NCBI RefSeq assembly: GCF_004366635.1
Contig: NZ_SORN01000015.1
Span: 1-41,421 of the forward strand
Source: Roseinatronobacter bogoriensis DSM 18756
GTDB lineage: Bacteria > Pseudomonadota > Alphaproteobacteria > Rhodobacterales > Rhodobacteraceae
DNA: 41,421 nucleotides
Direction: 5' to 3'
This document shows positions 16,843 to 25,240 of this stretch, in pieces (the stretch's first letter is position 1; each line of letters begins with the position of its first letter). A program made the translations under genes and the position numbers. The notes under the pieces are model-generated. The model had not been told where the DNA came from, did not search any database, and was given only the letters and a program-made list of their open reading frames with translations.

Positions 16843-17522
16843 CAGCGCAGGCCCTTCTTCCAGTCATCGAGACGCGCCCAGACGGCCACTGCGATTCCGC
16901 CCAGCGCCAGTGCGATGAACAGCCAGCGCAGCGTGTCGAGATGCGGCACCAGCGGCAGGACAGCGCCTTGCGCCTCGGCCAGCACTTCCTGCGCAACCTC
17001 GACACCCGCCGCGCCGACTGTCGCAACGCCCGCGGCACCGGTGCCTTTCAGCGTCCGGCTTTGCGCGATGGTCTCGCGCGCGGGCGGTGTTTCCGCCGCA
17101 AACGCCACCGCCCGCACCGGAAACCGCTCGCCCCATTGCCGGGCTGGCCCCAAGTCGATATGGATGAAGCCCGAGCGCGGGTAGAAGCCGAAGCCCAGAA
17201 ACCCGACCTCGCGCGCTGCCGCTTCAAACGCCACCGGATCGTGGTTCGACATGGCAATATCGAAGGCCGTGCCGTCCATATGCTTCGAGCGCGGTGCGCC
17301 GCCGACAGCGCGGTTATGCTCGGGCGAGCGATAGGCGGAACGGATGATCAGCGGCTTGCCCAGCCGGTTGCGGAGCGCCTGCAGCTTGTCCAGCGCTTCG
17401 GGGTGCAGCTTCAGCTGGCCTGTGCCACGACAGGCGATCTCTGCAGGCGAGAAGTTGCGCCAGCGCCAGAGGCTGTCGGGTACATCGCGGAAATGGCGGA
17501 AGGTGCGGATGGGGTCAGACAT
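16842..17522 (-). CDS. M15 peptidase endolysin with C-terminal TM helix
   Basis: 226 aa. The N-terminal 130 residues are an M15A-type D,D-carboxypeptidase or L,D-endopeptidase: SAYRSPEHNRAVGG, SKHMDGTAFDI and FIHIDLGPAR carry the His/Asp zinc and catalytic residues. An Ala/Val-rich linker leads to one hydrophobic helix near the end (WLFIALALGGIAVAVW), unusual for a soluble endolysin; it may anchor the enzyme until lysis. Start: ATG at 17522 with AGGAG seven bases upstream; an upstream ATG at 17549 lacks this. It lies directly before the spanins in the lysis cassette. Confidence 0.85.
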   Translation of the reverse strand: MSDPIRTFRHFRDVPDSLWRWRNFSPAEIACRGTGQLKLHPEALDKLQALRNRLGKPLIIRSAYRSPEHNRAVGGAPRSKHMDGTAFDIAMSNHDPVAFEAAAREVGFLGFGFYPRSGFIHIDLGPARQWGERFPVRAVAFAAETPPARETIAQSRTLKGTGAAGVATVGAAGVEVAQEVLAEAQGAVLPLVPHLDTLRWLFIALALGGIAVAVWARLDDWKKGLR

Positions 17523-17560
17523 GGGGTCTCTCCTTTGGGTGATGGGCATGCGAAATGGGT

Positions 17561-17581
17561 CGCAGCCCGTTGGGGGCTGCG
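17561..17581. other. hairpin in lysis-region gap
   Basis: CGCAGCCC and GGGCTGCG form a perfect 8-bp stem with a 5-nt loop in the 142-bp gap between the TM protein and endolysin genes. No T-tract follows on either strand, so it may be an mRNA structure and not a terminator. Confidence 0.4.
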
Positions 17582-17616
17582 GTGGGGATCTGTCGGGTGT
17601 GCGGGGGGATCAGTGT

Positions 17617-17640
17617 ACCAGTGCAGCCTTGCGCACTGGT
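17617..17640. other. second hairpin in lysis-region gap
   Basis: ACCAGTGC pairs with GCACTGGT, an 8-bp stem with an 8-nt loop, 36 bp from the first hairpin. No poly-T follows. The two may shape endolysin mRNA processing or timing. Confidence 0.4.
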
Positions 17641-17691
17641 GTGGTGAGCGCGCGCTGGGCGGTGCCGGCAGAGGGCAACAGTCAGCAGCTG

Positions 17692-18000
17692 TCAGTTGCC
17701 ATCCCTGCGCTGGAAGGCGGCGAAGATCAGGTTGCGCATGTCGTGGATATCGCGCTCGATCCGGGCAAGGCGGTCATGATCGACGCGCCGGTCCTCATCA
17801 CGCCGCTTCTCGATGCGGGCGCGTTCCTCGGCCAGTTCCTGCTCCAGCTTGTGCAGCAGCGCCTCGTTGGTAAATGCTTTGCGCGTCACGGCAGTTGCCA
17901 GCCCCGCGATGAAGGTGAACCAGACGCCAATTGCGGCTGTGATGCCATGATCGCGAAACGCCTGCAGGATCTGATCGGTCAGTGAAGAGTGCTGGCTCAT
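17692..18000 (-). CDS. small TM/coiled-coil protein, possible holin-like
   Basis: 102 aa. One hydrophobic helix (about 20-42, ITAAIGVWFTFIAGLATAV) is followed by a long charged coiled coil (KLEQELAEERARIEKRRDEDRR). It lies between the fibre gene, which it overlaps by 4 bp, and the endolysin, the usual place for a holin. No family is recognised; with a single helix and a big cytosolic or periplasmic coil it could equally be an antiholin or accessory lysis protein. Confidence 0.6.
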   Translation of the reverse strand: MSQHSSLTDQILQAFRDHGITAAIGVWFTFIAGLATAVTRKAFTNEALLHKLEQELAEERARIEKRRDEDRRVDHDRLARIERDIHDMRNLIFAAFQRRDGN

Positions 18001-19073
18001 CCGATTTTTGCCCCCCAGAAGCTGGTCTGTTCGGTGGCAAAGAACCCGTCATGCGCGCGGAAGAAGCCCTGCAATTCGACTGTATCGCCTGCCTCCAGCA
18101 CAGCCATGCTTTGGAGCCAGAGCGCTGTGGCCTCGGAGCGATGCGTCGAGGAGCTTTCGCCATAGCTGCCGCGCAGCACGTCGGTGCCATTGATCACCAG
18201 CCGCCCGCTCATGCGTGCCGATGTGCTGGCATTGACCTTGAACATCAGCGTGGCCCCAAAAAGATAGGTGCTGTCTACTGGGGCCACGAACTGGTTGGCA
18301 CTGGCATCGAAAGCGCCCTGATCATTATACTCGGTGACATTGATGCCGATCTTCGTCCAGGCACCGACGCCGACATAATTGTCGTAATTGGTGTATCCCT
18401 TGAAGCGCGGCAGGTGGGGCTGATCGAGGATTCCTGTGGCGGGGTCAGCACGCAGAGCGTCATGGAAAGTGCTGCCATTGGGCGAGACTGCGAGGCGGAA
18501 TGCCTCCGAGCCGAACAGCCCCAGCAGCGCGCGGGTCGAGAAGCCGGTCTGGAACAGGAATCCCAGATCATTCGCGCTGGCCTGCTTGTTCAGGCTCTGG
18601 ATCAGGCTGCCAGTTCCGCCTGCGCCCGTGGCCAGCGCGGTCCAGAGGGCTGCATTGATCTGCGCAAGGAATGGGTTGTTGGCATCGGCCGTTGCGCCAA
18701 GCCCGATGCGCGTCAGATCCTGCAGCGCGCTGGGCGTGGTGCCGATCCAACCTGCACCGTCATAGATGAGCAGCACACCTTGATCTTCGACCCATGCGCG
18801 CCATCCCACACGTGGCGGCAGGCGTAGCCAGGCCCCGTCGGTCCAGAGCGCGACATTCAGATCCCAGCCAGACCAATCACCCGTTGCACCAGAGGCAATT
18901 ATATAGCGGTCCCCCTCACTTGGGCTCGCCGGAGGCGCTGTCAGATCGCGGCCCAGAACGGAAAGCTGGACCAGCCCATCCAGCAGGCGCAGGGCCTCGT
19001 TATGGGTGACATGCTTCTGGGCCTGCGCGGCCAGAATATAGGGCAGCAGCAGGTTGCTGGTGGTGTCGGACAT
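17997..19073 (-). CDS. DUF2793 tail protein with C1q/TNF-like tip
   Basis: 358 aa. The N-terminal about 100 residues match DUF2793 (LLLPYILAAQAQKHVTHNEALRLLDG, then LWTDGAWLRLPPRVGWRAWVED), a domain of alphaproteobacterial phage tails. The C-terminal about 125 residues (KIGINVTEYNDQGAFD to SFWGAKIG) have the alternating beta pattern and final strand of a C1q/TNF-like jelly roll, a trimeric receptor-binding tip. Likely a fibre binding host surface glycan or protein. ATG at 19073 has AGGA upstream. The tip assignment is from pattern only. Confidence 0.8.
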   Translation of the reverse strand: MSDTTSNLLLPYILAAQAQKHVTHNEALRLLDGLVQLSVLGRDLTAPPASPSEGDRYIIASGATGDWSGWDLNVALWTDGAWLRLPPRVGWRAWVEDQGVLLIYDGAGWIGTTPSALQDLTRIGLGATADANNPFLAQINAALWTALATGAGGTGSLIQSLNKQASANDLGFLFQTGFSTRALLGLFGSEAFRLAVSPNGSTFHDALRADPATGILDQPHLPRFKGYTNYDNYVGVGAWTKIGINVTEYNDQGAFDASANQFVAPVDSTYLFGATLMFKVNASTSARMSGRLVINGTDVLRGSYGESSSTHRSEATALWLQSMAVLEAGDTVELQGFFRAHDGFFATEQTSFWGAKIG

Positions 19074-19093
19074 GGAAAATCCTGTGGTTTTGG

Positions 19094-22000
19094 TCAGAAG
19101 AAGAGCGTGACAGTCCGCGCGACCCCGCGCCCGAGCAGGGCAGAGAGTTGCGCGATGCGGATGCTCAGCGTGTCGCAGGGACCGAGCAGCGCGCCCCAGT
19201 CGGCAATTTGTTCAGTGCTGGTGTAGACCGCACTGGTGATGCTGGTGCTCAGCGTGCGTTTCACGGATGCGCCGTCGAGGATATCGACCTCGTATGCCTC
19301 AAGCTCCTCTGCCAAAGCCACATCACCCGCGCCCCAGTTGTCAGACGCCAGAGCCCGCGACCGTCGCACCCAGCGAATTGTCAGATCGCCGGGCGTGCGC
19401 GCTCTGCGCCAGGGCTGGTCGATATGCGCAACCGAGAAAGGCCGCAGCCCGGCACCTTCCGGCGTGAAGCTGGCCGCCACATAGCTGTCATCGCTGGGCG
19501 GGCGCGCGGCGGGTCCGATGCGCCAGTTCCATGGCAGGCCCAGATCGGCCTCCGCAATCTGCAGCGCGGTCAGGCTGTCGTCCAGCACCACGACGCGCGC
19601 ACCTTCCGGCGTCGGATCGCCCATCGCATGTTCGGTCCCACGCTGACCGCGCAGCAGCCGCGTCAGGTGATAGCGCCCCGGCGCGATCAGCTCGGCCGCG
19701 CCTGCCTGCACGATCTCCCACTGCCCGGCACCCGTTTCGACCGCCAGTGCATTGGCCCCGCCAAAAATCGCGATGTCGGTGACGCTTTCCAGCGTGCCCG
19801 AGAAGAGATCCACGATTAGCTCATTGCCCAGATCGAAGCGGGAGGTCGGGCCAGCATGGAAATCTGCGACCAGCACGCCCATCCGTGCCCGCCTGCTGAA
19901 TGTGCTCAGCAGCTCGAACCCGTCAGTTGCGGGGCTGCGATAGACGGCCATTTCGCCGGGCCATGGCCGCGAATGGGCAGCGATCAGTGGGCGATGGGGG
20001 ACAATCTCCTCGCGCAACTGGGGCAGGTCGAGAAACAGCACATCCGGCGACCCAAACACCATCGGCGTGGCCAGCGATGCGGGCCGGGGGTTGCCCGGGG
20101 GCAGATCGTAGATCGCACGGTCCTGTCGCAGGGCCTCAACGCTGCGAAACGTCGAGTCTGCCACCGAGACAAACCGCAAATCGACCTGCCGTCCGTCATG
20201 CTCGAGCGCGATCACATCGCAGGGATCGAGGGCCAGCCTTGACGGTGGAAGCCGAAACACGGCGGTTTCGCGCCCCGACCAGGCTTCCATCAGCGCGCGG
20301 CGGCAGCGGCGCTCGGCCTCTTCGGGCGGCACGGCCATGGGAAAGCTCTCAAGCGCAATGCGCGTCGTGTCCACCGTGATGCGCTGCGCCTCGACTTGCG
20401 CGGCGTCATAATCCTCATCGGCCCGCGCGACCTGCCATTTGAGCGCCTGCGGCAGTTCGGTTTCCTGCGCGCGGGTGAGTTCCAGAACTTCGGCCCCGGC
20501 TGCGCCATCGCCGCCCCCGCCGGTTCCCGCAGCGACCATATCCTCAGCGCTGACCACGGTGACGGCTGCGCGGCCACGCATAACAAAGCGAATGACACCG
20601 CCGCTCTCCACCGCATCAAAGCTGAAATGCCGCGCAAGCGTGGCGACAGAGCTGCGCGGGGATTCGAGCACGCCGATCACAAAGCCCTCGACCGCGCCCC
20701 AGAGGCCAGAGACATCGATGCGCGCTTCAGGCAGCCCAGCGCGCAGGCAAAGGTGGCGGACGAGCGCTGCGAGCGACACAGCCCCCAGCCGCCCCGTCAG
20801 CCAGTGGCCGAGCCGCCAGTTGGGCCCATCGGTCCAGACGCCGGTCAGCGCCGGGAAAAACGGATAGGGCCGCGCATCCCAAGTCCAGGCGGCGCATTCG
20901 GGGACATGCACCATGCGGTCGCCATAGACCGACGACACCGGGTTGTTGTCCGGGTCACCCCACCAGAGATAGCTGGCCTCGAGATAGGCGCGCTGGATCG
21001 CATCATCGCGCCAGCCGCGCGAGAAGTAGGGCACAAAGCTTTCCGACGACTTGGGGTCAAAGAACACATTGGGCTGGTTGGTGCCTCGATCAACCGCCGG
21101 ACAGCCGAGTTCAGTGAACCAGATGGGTTTTGACTCTGGCACCCATGCGGTGGGCGTGCCGCTTTCGACCCCGCCGGGGCGGTTATAGTGCGGCTCGGAC
21201 CACCAGGCGCGCAGATCCTTGTAGCGATAGACCCATGGCTTGCCGTGAGCGCCGTCAGCAATGGCCGTGCGGATTTGCGCCGCGCGATCGGCCGCACTGG
21301 CATAGAACCAGTCGAACCCTTCGCCGCCTGCAATATTGGATTGCAGATAGGCGCGGTCATGGATGGCAGGCCAGCCAGAAAGCGCGTCAGCGTGATCAAA
21401 CCCGTCGCGCCAGTCCGAGAGCGGCATATAGTTGTCGATGCCGATGAAATCGATATTCGGATCGGCCCAGAGCGGGTCGAGATGGAAATAGACATCACTG
21501 CTGCCATCGCTCGGCTGGTGGCCGAAATACTCCGACCAGTCGGCAGCATAGCTGATCTTTGTACCCGCCCCGAGAATGGCGCGCACATCGGCCGCCAGAT
21601 CGCGAAACGCCTGCACCGCCGGATAGGCCGACGCGCCCGAGCGGATTTGCGTGAGCCCCCGCATTTCCGTGCCGATCAGGAAGGCATCGACGCCGCCCGC
21701 CACAGCACAGAGATGCGCATAATGCAGGATCATCCGCTGCAGGCCCCAGTCACCTGCGGGGCCGGTCCAGTGCACGCTCTCGCCCAGAATGGCGAAACTG
21801 GCCGGTGTCGCGCTGCCGAAGAAGCTCGCCACCTGCGCGGCTGCACTCGCGGTCTGGTTGGCGGTCCCTGCAAATCCCGCTGCTGGCGAACAGGTGACGC
21901 GCCCCCGCCATGGAAACTTGGGCTGGCCGATATCGCTCGCATTGTCACTATAGGGATCGGGCAGCGTGTTGCCTGGTGGCACATCCATCATCAGGAAGGG

Positions 22001-23128
22001 ATAGAAGGTCACGCGCATCCCGCGCGCTTTCAGTTCCCGGATCGCCTGCACGACGGCGAAATCCGCAGGCGTGCCACCATAGACCGGACGATCTTCGGAA
22101 TCACGGCTCACCAGCTGCGCCGTCAGCCGCGTGACCCCGTTCACGGTCCAGCTGGCATTTGGGGTAGATTTGTCGCTGAATTCCACCTTGGGCCGGATCG
22201 TGCATTGGCCTGCGCGCAGATCATCGCCGAACCACGACACCACGAGGCTGACGCTTTCGACGCTCGGCACCATCGCCTGCAAGCGGTCCAGCGCCACGAC
22301 CATGTCGGCTGTGTTGGTCACCGCATTGGAATTCTCGGCGCTGCTGGTGCCGCCAAGTGTCGTGTTGAAAAGCGCATTGCTGACCAGACGACCGCCTTCA
22401 ACCTTGCGCACGACCTCTGTCGCATAGGTGAACTCGCCCGCTGAAGGGATCAGCGTCACCGCGCGGGTCAGCCCTTCGGCCGTGTCGGGATCAGCGAGGG
22501 GGCGGAACACTTCAAAGGTCAGCTGTGGGATGCGATTGCCGTAATCGCCGAGCGGCAGGTCTTCGAACATGACATAAGCTGTGCCGCGATAGGCGGGGGT
22601 GTTGGCGGCCCCCATCCGGGCCACCATAAAGGGATCAGGCTGCTGCGCGTCATCGCCCGGATACCAGCGCCAGGTGATGCCGGAGAGATCGAGGGGTTTG
22701 CCATCGGCCCAGATGCGCCCGATGCCGGTGATCGCCCCTTCCGAAAGGGCCACAGCGAATGACGCATAATACAGGTACTCAGTCGTCCTGACCCTTGGCC
22801 CGCCGCCCTTGCCACCGCCGCGCTGAGTCGTGGTCTTCGTCTCCTCCCGAAAATCCGTGGCCCAGATGATATTGCCGCCAATCCGCATGCGCCCATAAAC
22901 ACGCGGGATGACCGCGCCTTCGGTCGAGGAGGTGATGCGCAAGCTGTCAAGCCGCGCGCCCTCGATGCGTTGCGCAGGTGCCAGCGAGGAAATCAGCCAG
23001 CTGTCGATGGCCGAGCCCACTGTCGCCCCGATCATCCCGCCAATGGCCGCGCCCGACAAACCAAGAACAGCCCCGCCAAAGCCCAGACCGATGCTGGAGC
23101 CGACAGCGCCGAGGACAAGGGTTGCCAT
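19094..23128 (-). CDS. GTA TIM-barrel-type tail tip / host-specificity protein
   Basis: 1344 aa, the same kind as gp15 of the Rhodobacter capsulatus gene transfer agent. N-terminus (4-46) is a glycine-zipper hydrophobic stretch (GLGFGGAVLGLSGAAIGGMIG). The middle (about 430-740) is the GTA TIM-barrel-like domain with SYAADWSEYFGHQP and DFIGIDNYMPLSDWRDG, related in fold to glycoside hydrolases; Glu/Asp residues are present but activity is untested. The C-terminal half is the phage-tail protein module that forms the baseplate hub and fibre attachment. It follows NlpC by 9 bp, matching the GTA order gp12-13-14-15. Full length for the family. Confidence 0.92.
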   Translation of the reverse strand: MATLVLGAVGSSIGLGFGGAVLGLSGAAIGGMIGATVGSAIDSWLISSLAPAQRIEGARLDSLRITSSTEGAVIPRVYGRMRIGGNIIWATDFREETKTTTQRGGGKGGGPRVRTTEYLYYASFAVALSEGAITGIGRIWADGKPLDLSGITWRWYPGDDAQQPDPFMVARMGAANTPAYRGTAYVMFEDLPLGDYGNRIPQLTFEVFRPLADPDTAEGLTRAVTLIPSAGEFTYATEVVRKVEGGRLVSNALFNTTLGGTSSAENSNAVTNTADMVVALDRLQAMVPSVESVSLVVSWFGDDLRAGQCTIRPKVEFSDKSTPNASWTVNGVTRLTAQLVSRDSEDRPVYGGTPADFAVVQAIRELKARGMRVTFYPFLMMDVPPGNTLPDPYSDNASDIGQPKFPWRGRVTCSPAAGFAGTANQTASAAAQVASFFGSATPASFAILGESVHWTGPAGDWGLQRMILHYAHLCAVAGGVDAFLIGTEMRGLTQIRSGASAYPAVQAFRDLAADVRAILGAGTKISYAADWSEYFGHQPSDGSSDVYFHLDPLWADPNIDFIGIDNYMPLSDWRDGFDHADALSGWPAIHDRAYLQSNIAGGEGFDWFYASAADRAAQIRTAIADGAHGKPWVYRYKDLRAWWSEPHYNRPGGVESGTPTAWVPESKPIWFTELGCPAVDRGTNQPNVFFDPKSSESFVPYFSRGWRDDAIQRAYLEASYLWWGDPDNNPVSSVYGDRMVHVPECAAWTWDARPYPFFPALTGVWTDGPNWRLGHWLTGRLGAVSLAALVRHLCLRAGLPEARIDVSGLWGAVEGFVIGVLESPRSSVATLARHFSFDAVESGGVIRFVMRGRAAVTVVSAEDMVAAGTGGGGDGAAGAEVLELTRAQETELPQALKWQVARADEDYDAAQVEAQRITVDTTRIALESFPMAVPPEEAERRCRRALMEAWSGRETAVFRLPPSRLALDPCDVIALEHDGRQVDLRFVSVADSTFRSVEALRQDRAIYDLPPGNPRPASLATPMVFGSPDVLFLDLPQLREEIVPHRPLIAAHSRPWPGEMAVYRSPATDGFELLSTFSRRARMGVLVADFHAGPTSRFDLGNELIVDLFSGTLESVTDIAIFGGANALAVETGAGQWEIVQAGAAELIAPGRYHLTRLLRGQRGTEHAMGDPTPEGARVVVLDDSLTALQIAEADLGLPWNWRIGPAARPPSDDSYVAASFTPEGAGLRPFSVAHIDQPWRRARTPGDLTIRWVRRSRALASDNWGAGDVALAEELEAYEVDILDGASVKRTLSTSITSAVYTSTEQIADWGALLGPCDTLSIRIAQLSALLGRGVARTVTLFF

Positions 23129-23137
23129 TTGTGGAGC

Positions 23138-23596
23138 TCACTCAGGATTGGGGTGATCGGACGTGATAGCCGGAAACAGGAGGGCAAAAGCGATGCGCCG
23201 CTGCCACGTTGATGTGAGCGGCTGTTCGATCACACCCAGCCGCTCATAAGCATGGATGAATCTGTCAGGGCCGGTCAGGATCCCGACATGTTTGGCGATG
23301 GCACGCGGCATCATCCGGAACAGGAGCAACGCGCCGGGTGGCGCATCAATCACCGGCACCTCGATCATCATCCGCCGCGCGCCTTCTGCCAGTATTTCGC
23401 GCGACCCGGTTTCGCCCCAGTCCCGGCTATAAGGCAGAATCGGGAAGGCTTCGGGCCCCACAACCTCGCGCCAGACCCCACGCGCAAGGCCGAGGCAGTC
23501 ACAGCCGACCCCGCGCAAGCTCGCCTGGTCGTGGTATGGTGTGCCGAGCCATCTGCGCGCAGCCGCAATGACGCGGTCCGGATCAGCCGGTGTCAC
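23138..23596 (-). CDS. NlpC/P60-type tail peptidase
   Basis: 152 aa, the family of GTA gp14. The catalytic Cys lies in GCDCLGLARGVWRE (about 30-42) and the His in AKHVGILTG (about 101-109). It is expected to cut peptidoglycan peptides during DNA entry. The start codon is GTG at 23596, overlapping the TGA of the DUF2163 gene (GTGA); no ATG is near. Length is normal for the family. Confidence 0.9.
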   Translation of the reverse strand: MTPADPDRVIAAARRWLGTPYHDQASLRGVGCDCLGLARGVWREVVGPEAFPILPYSRDWGETGSREILAEGARRMMIEVPVIDAPPGALLLFRMMPRAIAKHVGILTGPDRFIHAYERLGVIEQPLTSTWQRRIAFALLFPAITSDHPNPE

Positions 23597-24477
23597 AGCA
23601 CACCACCTTCATGCCCGCCATCGCGCGAGGCGTAGCGCAGAATGGTGTCTTGTCCGGGGATATGCGGGAAGCCCCGGAAATTGACAGTGTTGGCGAACTT
23701 TGCGCTGCAAGTCTCGATCCGCTTGTCGCAGCCTGCACGGATCGAGAAACCGTCGCCCTCAGTGAAAGAGCGCACAGGTGCTTCCAGCAGGGTCAGGATA
23801 GCGATGCCATCGCTGAGGTCATGCGCCAGCACCTCCGCCCGCCGCCCGGCATTGGCACCGCTGGTCCAGTCAATCGTGCCGAAGGCAAACCAACCCGCGT
23901 TGAACCCCGCCAGCCCCGCCGCCGTGAAGGCCCGGTCACGCAGCAGGTCGATGACAGCGCCGCTGCCTTTGTAGGCCGGGTCCTCCAGATCGACGCCGCA
24001 GCGCGCATCGCCCAAGCCCGCATCGCAGCCTGCCTGAAACGTCCTCCCGACAGTCTGGCCCAGCACATGCGCGAGGCTGCGCACCTCGGCGACAAAGGCC
24101 ATGCGTCCGCGCCGGATTTGCCCGACTGCGCCCCGGCGCATCAGCACCCGCTGGCTGGTGTCCGCCCAGTTCACGCGCCAGAGCTCGACTTCCGCATTGT
24201 CCCAGCGCCCGTCGAGAATATCCGTCTCGGTGATGCGGTCCGAGGACAGCACGCCCTCGGCATCCTGCGCATCGACCGACAGGTCCGACCCGGCGCGGAT
24301 TTCTGAGGCCGCAAAGCCGCTCTCGGGCTCAAACTCCGTGCCCTCGAACATCAATGTGCAATCATGATCGGTAAAGCCAAAGCTGACCCCATCGGCGCGC
24401 GTGATGCGCCAGCACCAGGCCAGCGTTGTCGTGCCCTCATCGAGATGGGCTTGCAGTGCAGGGTCGATTTGTTTCAT
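23593..24477 (-). CDS. DUF2163 / BR0599 baseplate protein
   Basis: 294 aa, the family of GTA gp13. The N-terminal part is DUF2163 (TTLAWCWRITRADGVSFGFTDHD), the C-terminal part the Phage_BR0599 domain with conserved Cys: AGCDKRIETCSAKFANTVNFRGFPHIPG. In GTA structures this protein forms part of the baseplate hub. ATG overlaps the preceding TGA by 4 bp and the next gene starts in its own stop, a tight tail-tip cassette. Confidence 0.92.
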   Translation of the reverse strand: MKQIDPALQAHLDEGTTTLAWCWRITRADGVSFGFTDHDCTLMFEGTEFEPESGFAASEIRAGSDLSVDAQDAEGVLSSDRITETDILDGRWDNAEVELWRVNWADTSQRVLMRRGAVGQIRRGRMAFVAEVRSLAHVLGQTVGRTFQAGCDAGLGDARCGVDLEDPAYKGSGAVIDLLRDRAFTAAGLAGFNAGWFAFGTIDWTSGANAGRRAEVLAHDLSDGIAILTLLEAPVRSFTEGDGFSIRAGCDKRIETCSAKFANTVNFRGFPHIPGQDTILRYASRDGGHEGGVL

Positions 24478-25100
24478 CGCCGGATCTCCAGCAGGGGAAT
24501 GGAGGTGATCGAGCCAAGCCGCTCGATATCGAGGGTGACGTCCAGCGTGTCGCTGTCGAAGCGGACGGGGACCTCGAATTCGAAGCCTGCGGTGATGCTG
24601 ACACCTGTGGCCGGGGCGGTCCCGAATGTCACCACGCCGGTCGTGGCATCAACCGTCCAGCCACTGGCTTGTTCAACCCCGCCCAGCGCGAGGCGGACGC
24701 TGCCTGCGACCGGCTTGGTGATGGCGCGGGTCCAGGTCTGATTGCCGGAGCTGTAGCGCTTCATCAGCGCGAAACTGGTCACACTGCCATTGCCTGTGCC
24801 GATAGGCTGGTCCAGCGGCCCGGGCATCTGTGACGGTGCGCAGGATTTGTAATCCGACCAGTCCTTGAAGCGAAACCCGTGCAGACGTCCATTCCGCGCC
24901 TCGAAGAAGGCGACGACAGCGGCAAGATCATCGGCGCGTCGAATGCCATAGGCGACATCATAACGGCGGCGCGAGTTCGCCCAGCTGGCATTTCGTTCCT
25001 CGTCGCCCGAGGCCAGTTCAACGATCTGCGTGCGCCGCTCCGGCCCGCCGCGCGCACCACGGCTGATCGCGTCCGGAAACCGGACCTCGTCAAAGGACAT
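24474..25100 (-). CDS. DUF2460 distal tail protein
   Basis: 208 aa, the family of GTA gp12. Features are FDEVRFPDAISRGARGGPERRTQIVEL at the start, RRRYDVAYGIR and GFRFKDWSDYKS in the middle, and FEVPVRFDSDTLDV near the end. It likely forms the hexameric distal tail ring joining tube and hub. ATG at 25100 has AGGA five bases before it. The upstream neighbour on this strand is the tape measure, but a plus-strand gene is inserted between them. Confidence 0.92.
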   Translation of the reverse strand: MSFDEVRFPDAISRGARGGPERRTQIVELASGDEERNASWANSRRRYDVAYGIRRADDLAAVVAFFEARNGRLHGFRFKDWSDYKSCAPSQMPGPLDQPIGTGNGSVTSFALMKRYSSGNQTWTRAITKPVAGSVRLALGGVEQASGWTVDATTGVVTFGTAPATGVSITAGFEFEVPVRFDSDTLDVTLDIERLGSITSIPLLEIRR

Positions 25101-25240
25101 CTGATCCTCGTCTCAGGAAGTAGGGGTTTGCTCAGGAAGCGGGTCGACTTAGGGGCGGCTATGCGGGACCTTGCGGACGTTTGGGGTTCGCAGGCGCGTG
25201 ATCATGTTGCATTTCAAGGCGACCCCGATATTGTCGCAGC

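Noticed and set aside
19094..25100. A genuine gene transfer agent cluster
   Set aside because: Only the tail-tip genes are GTA-like; the head genes are lambda-type (GpA, gpE, gpD), unlike the HK97-type RcGTA head.
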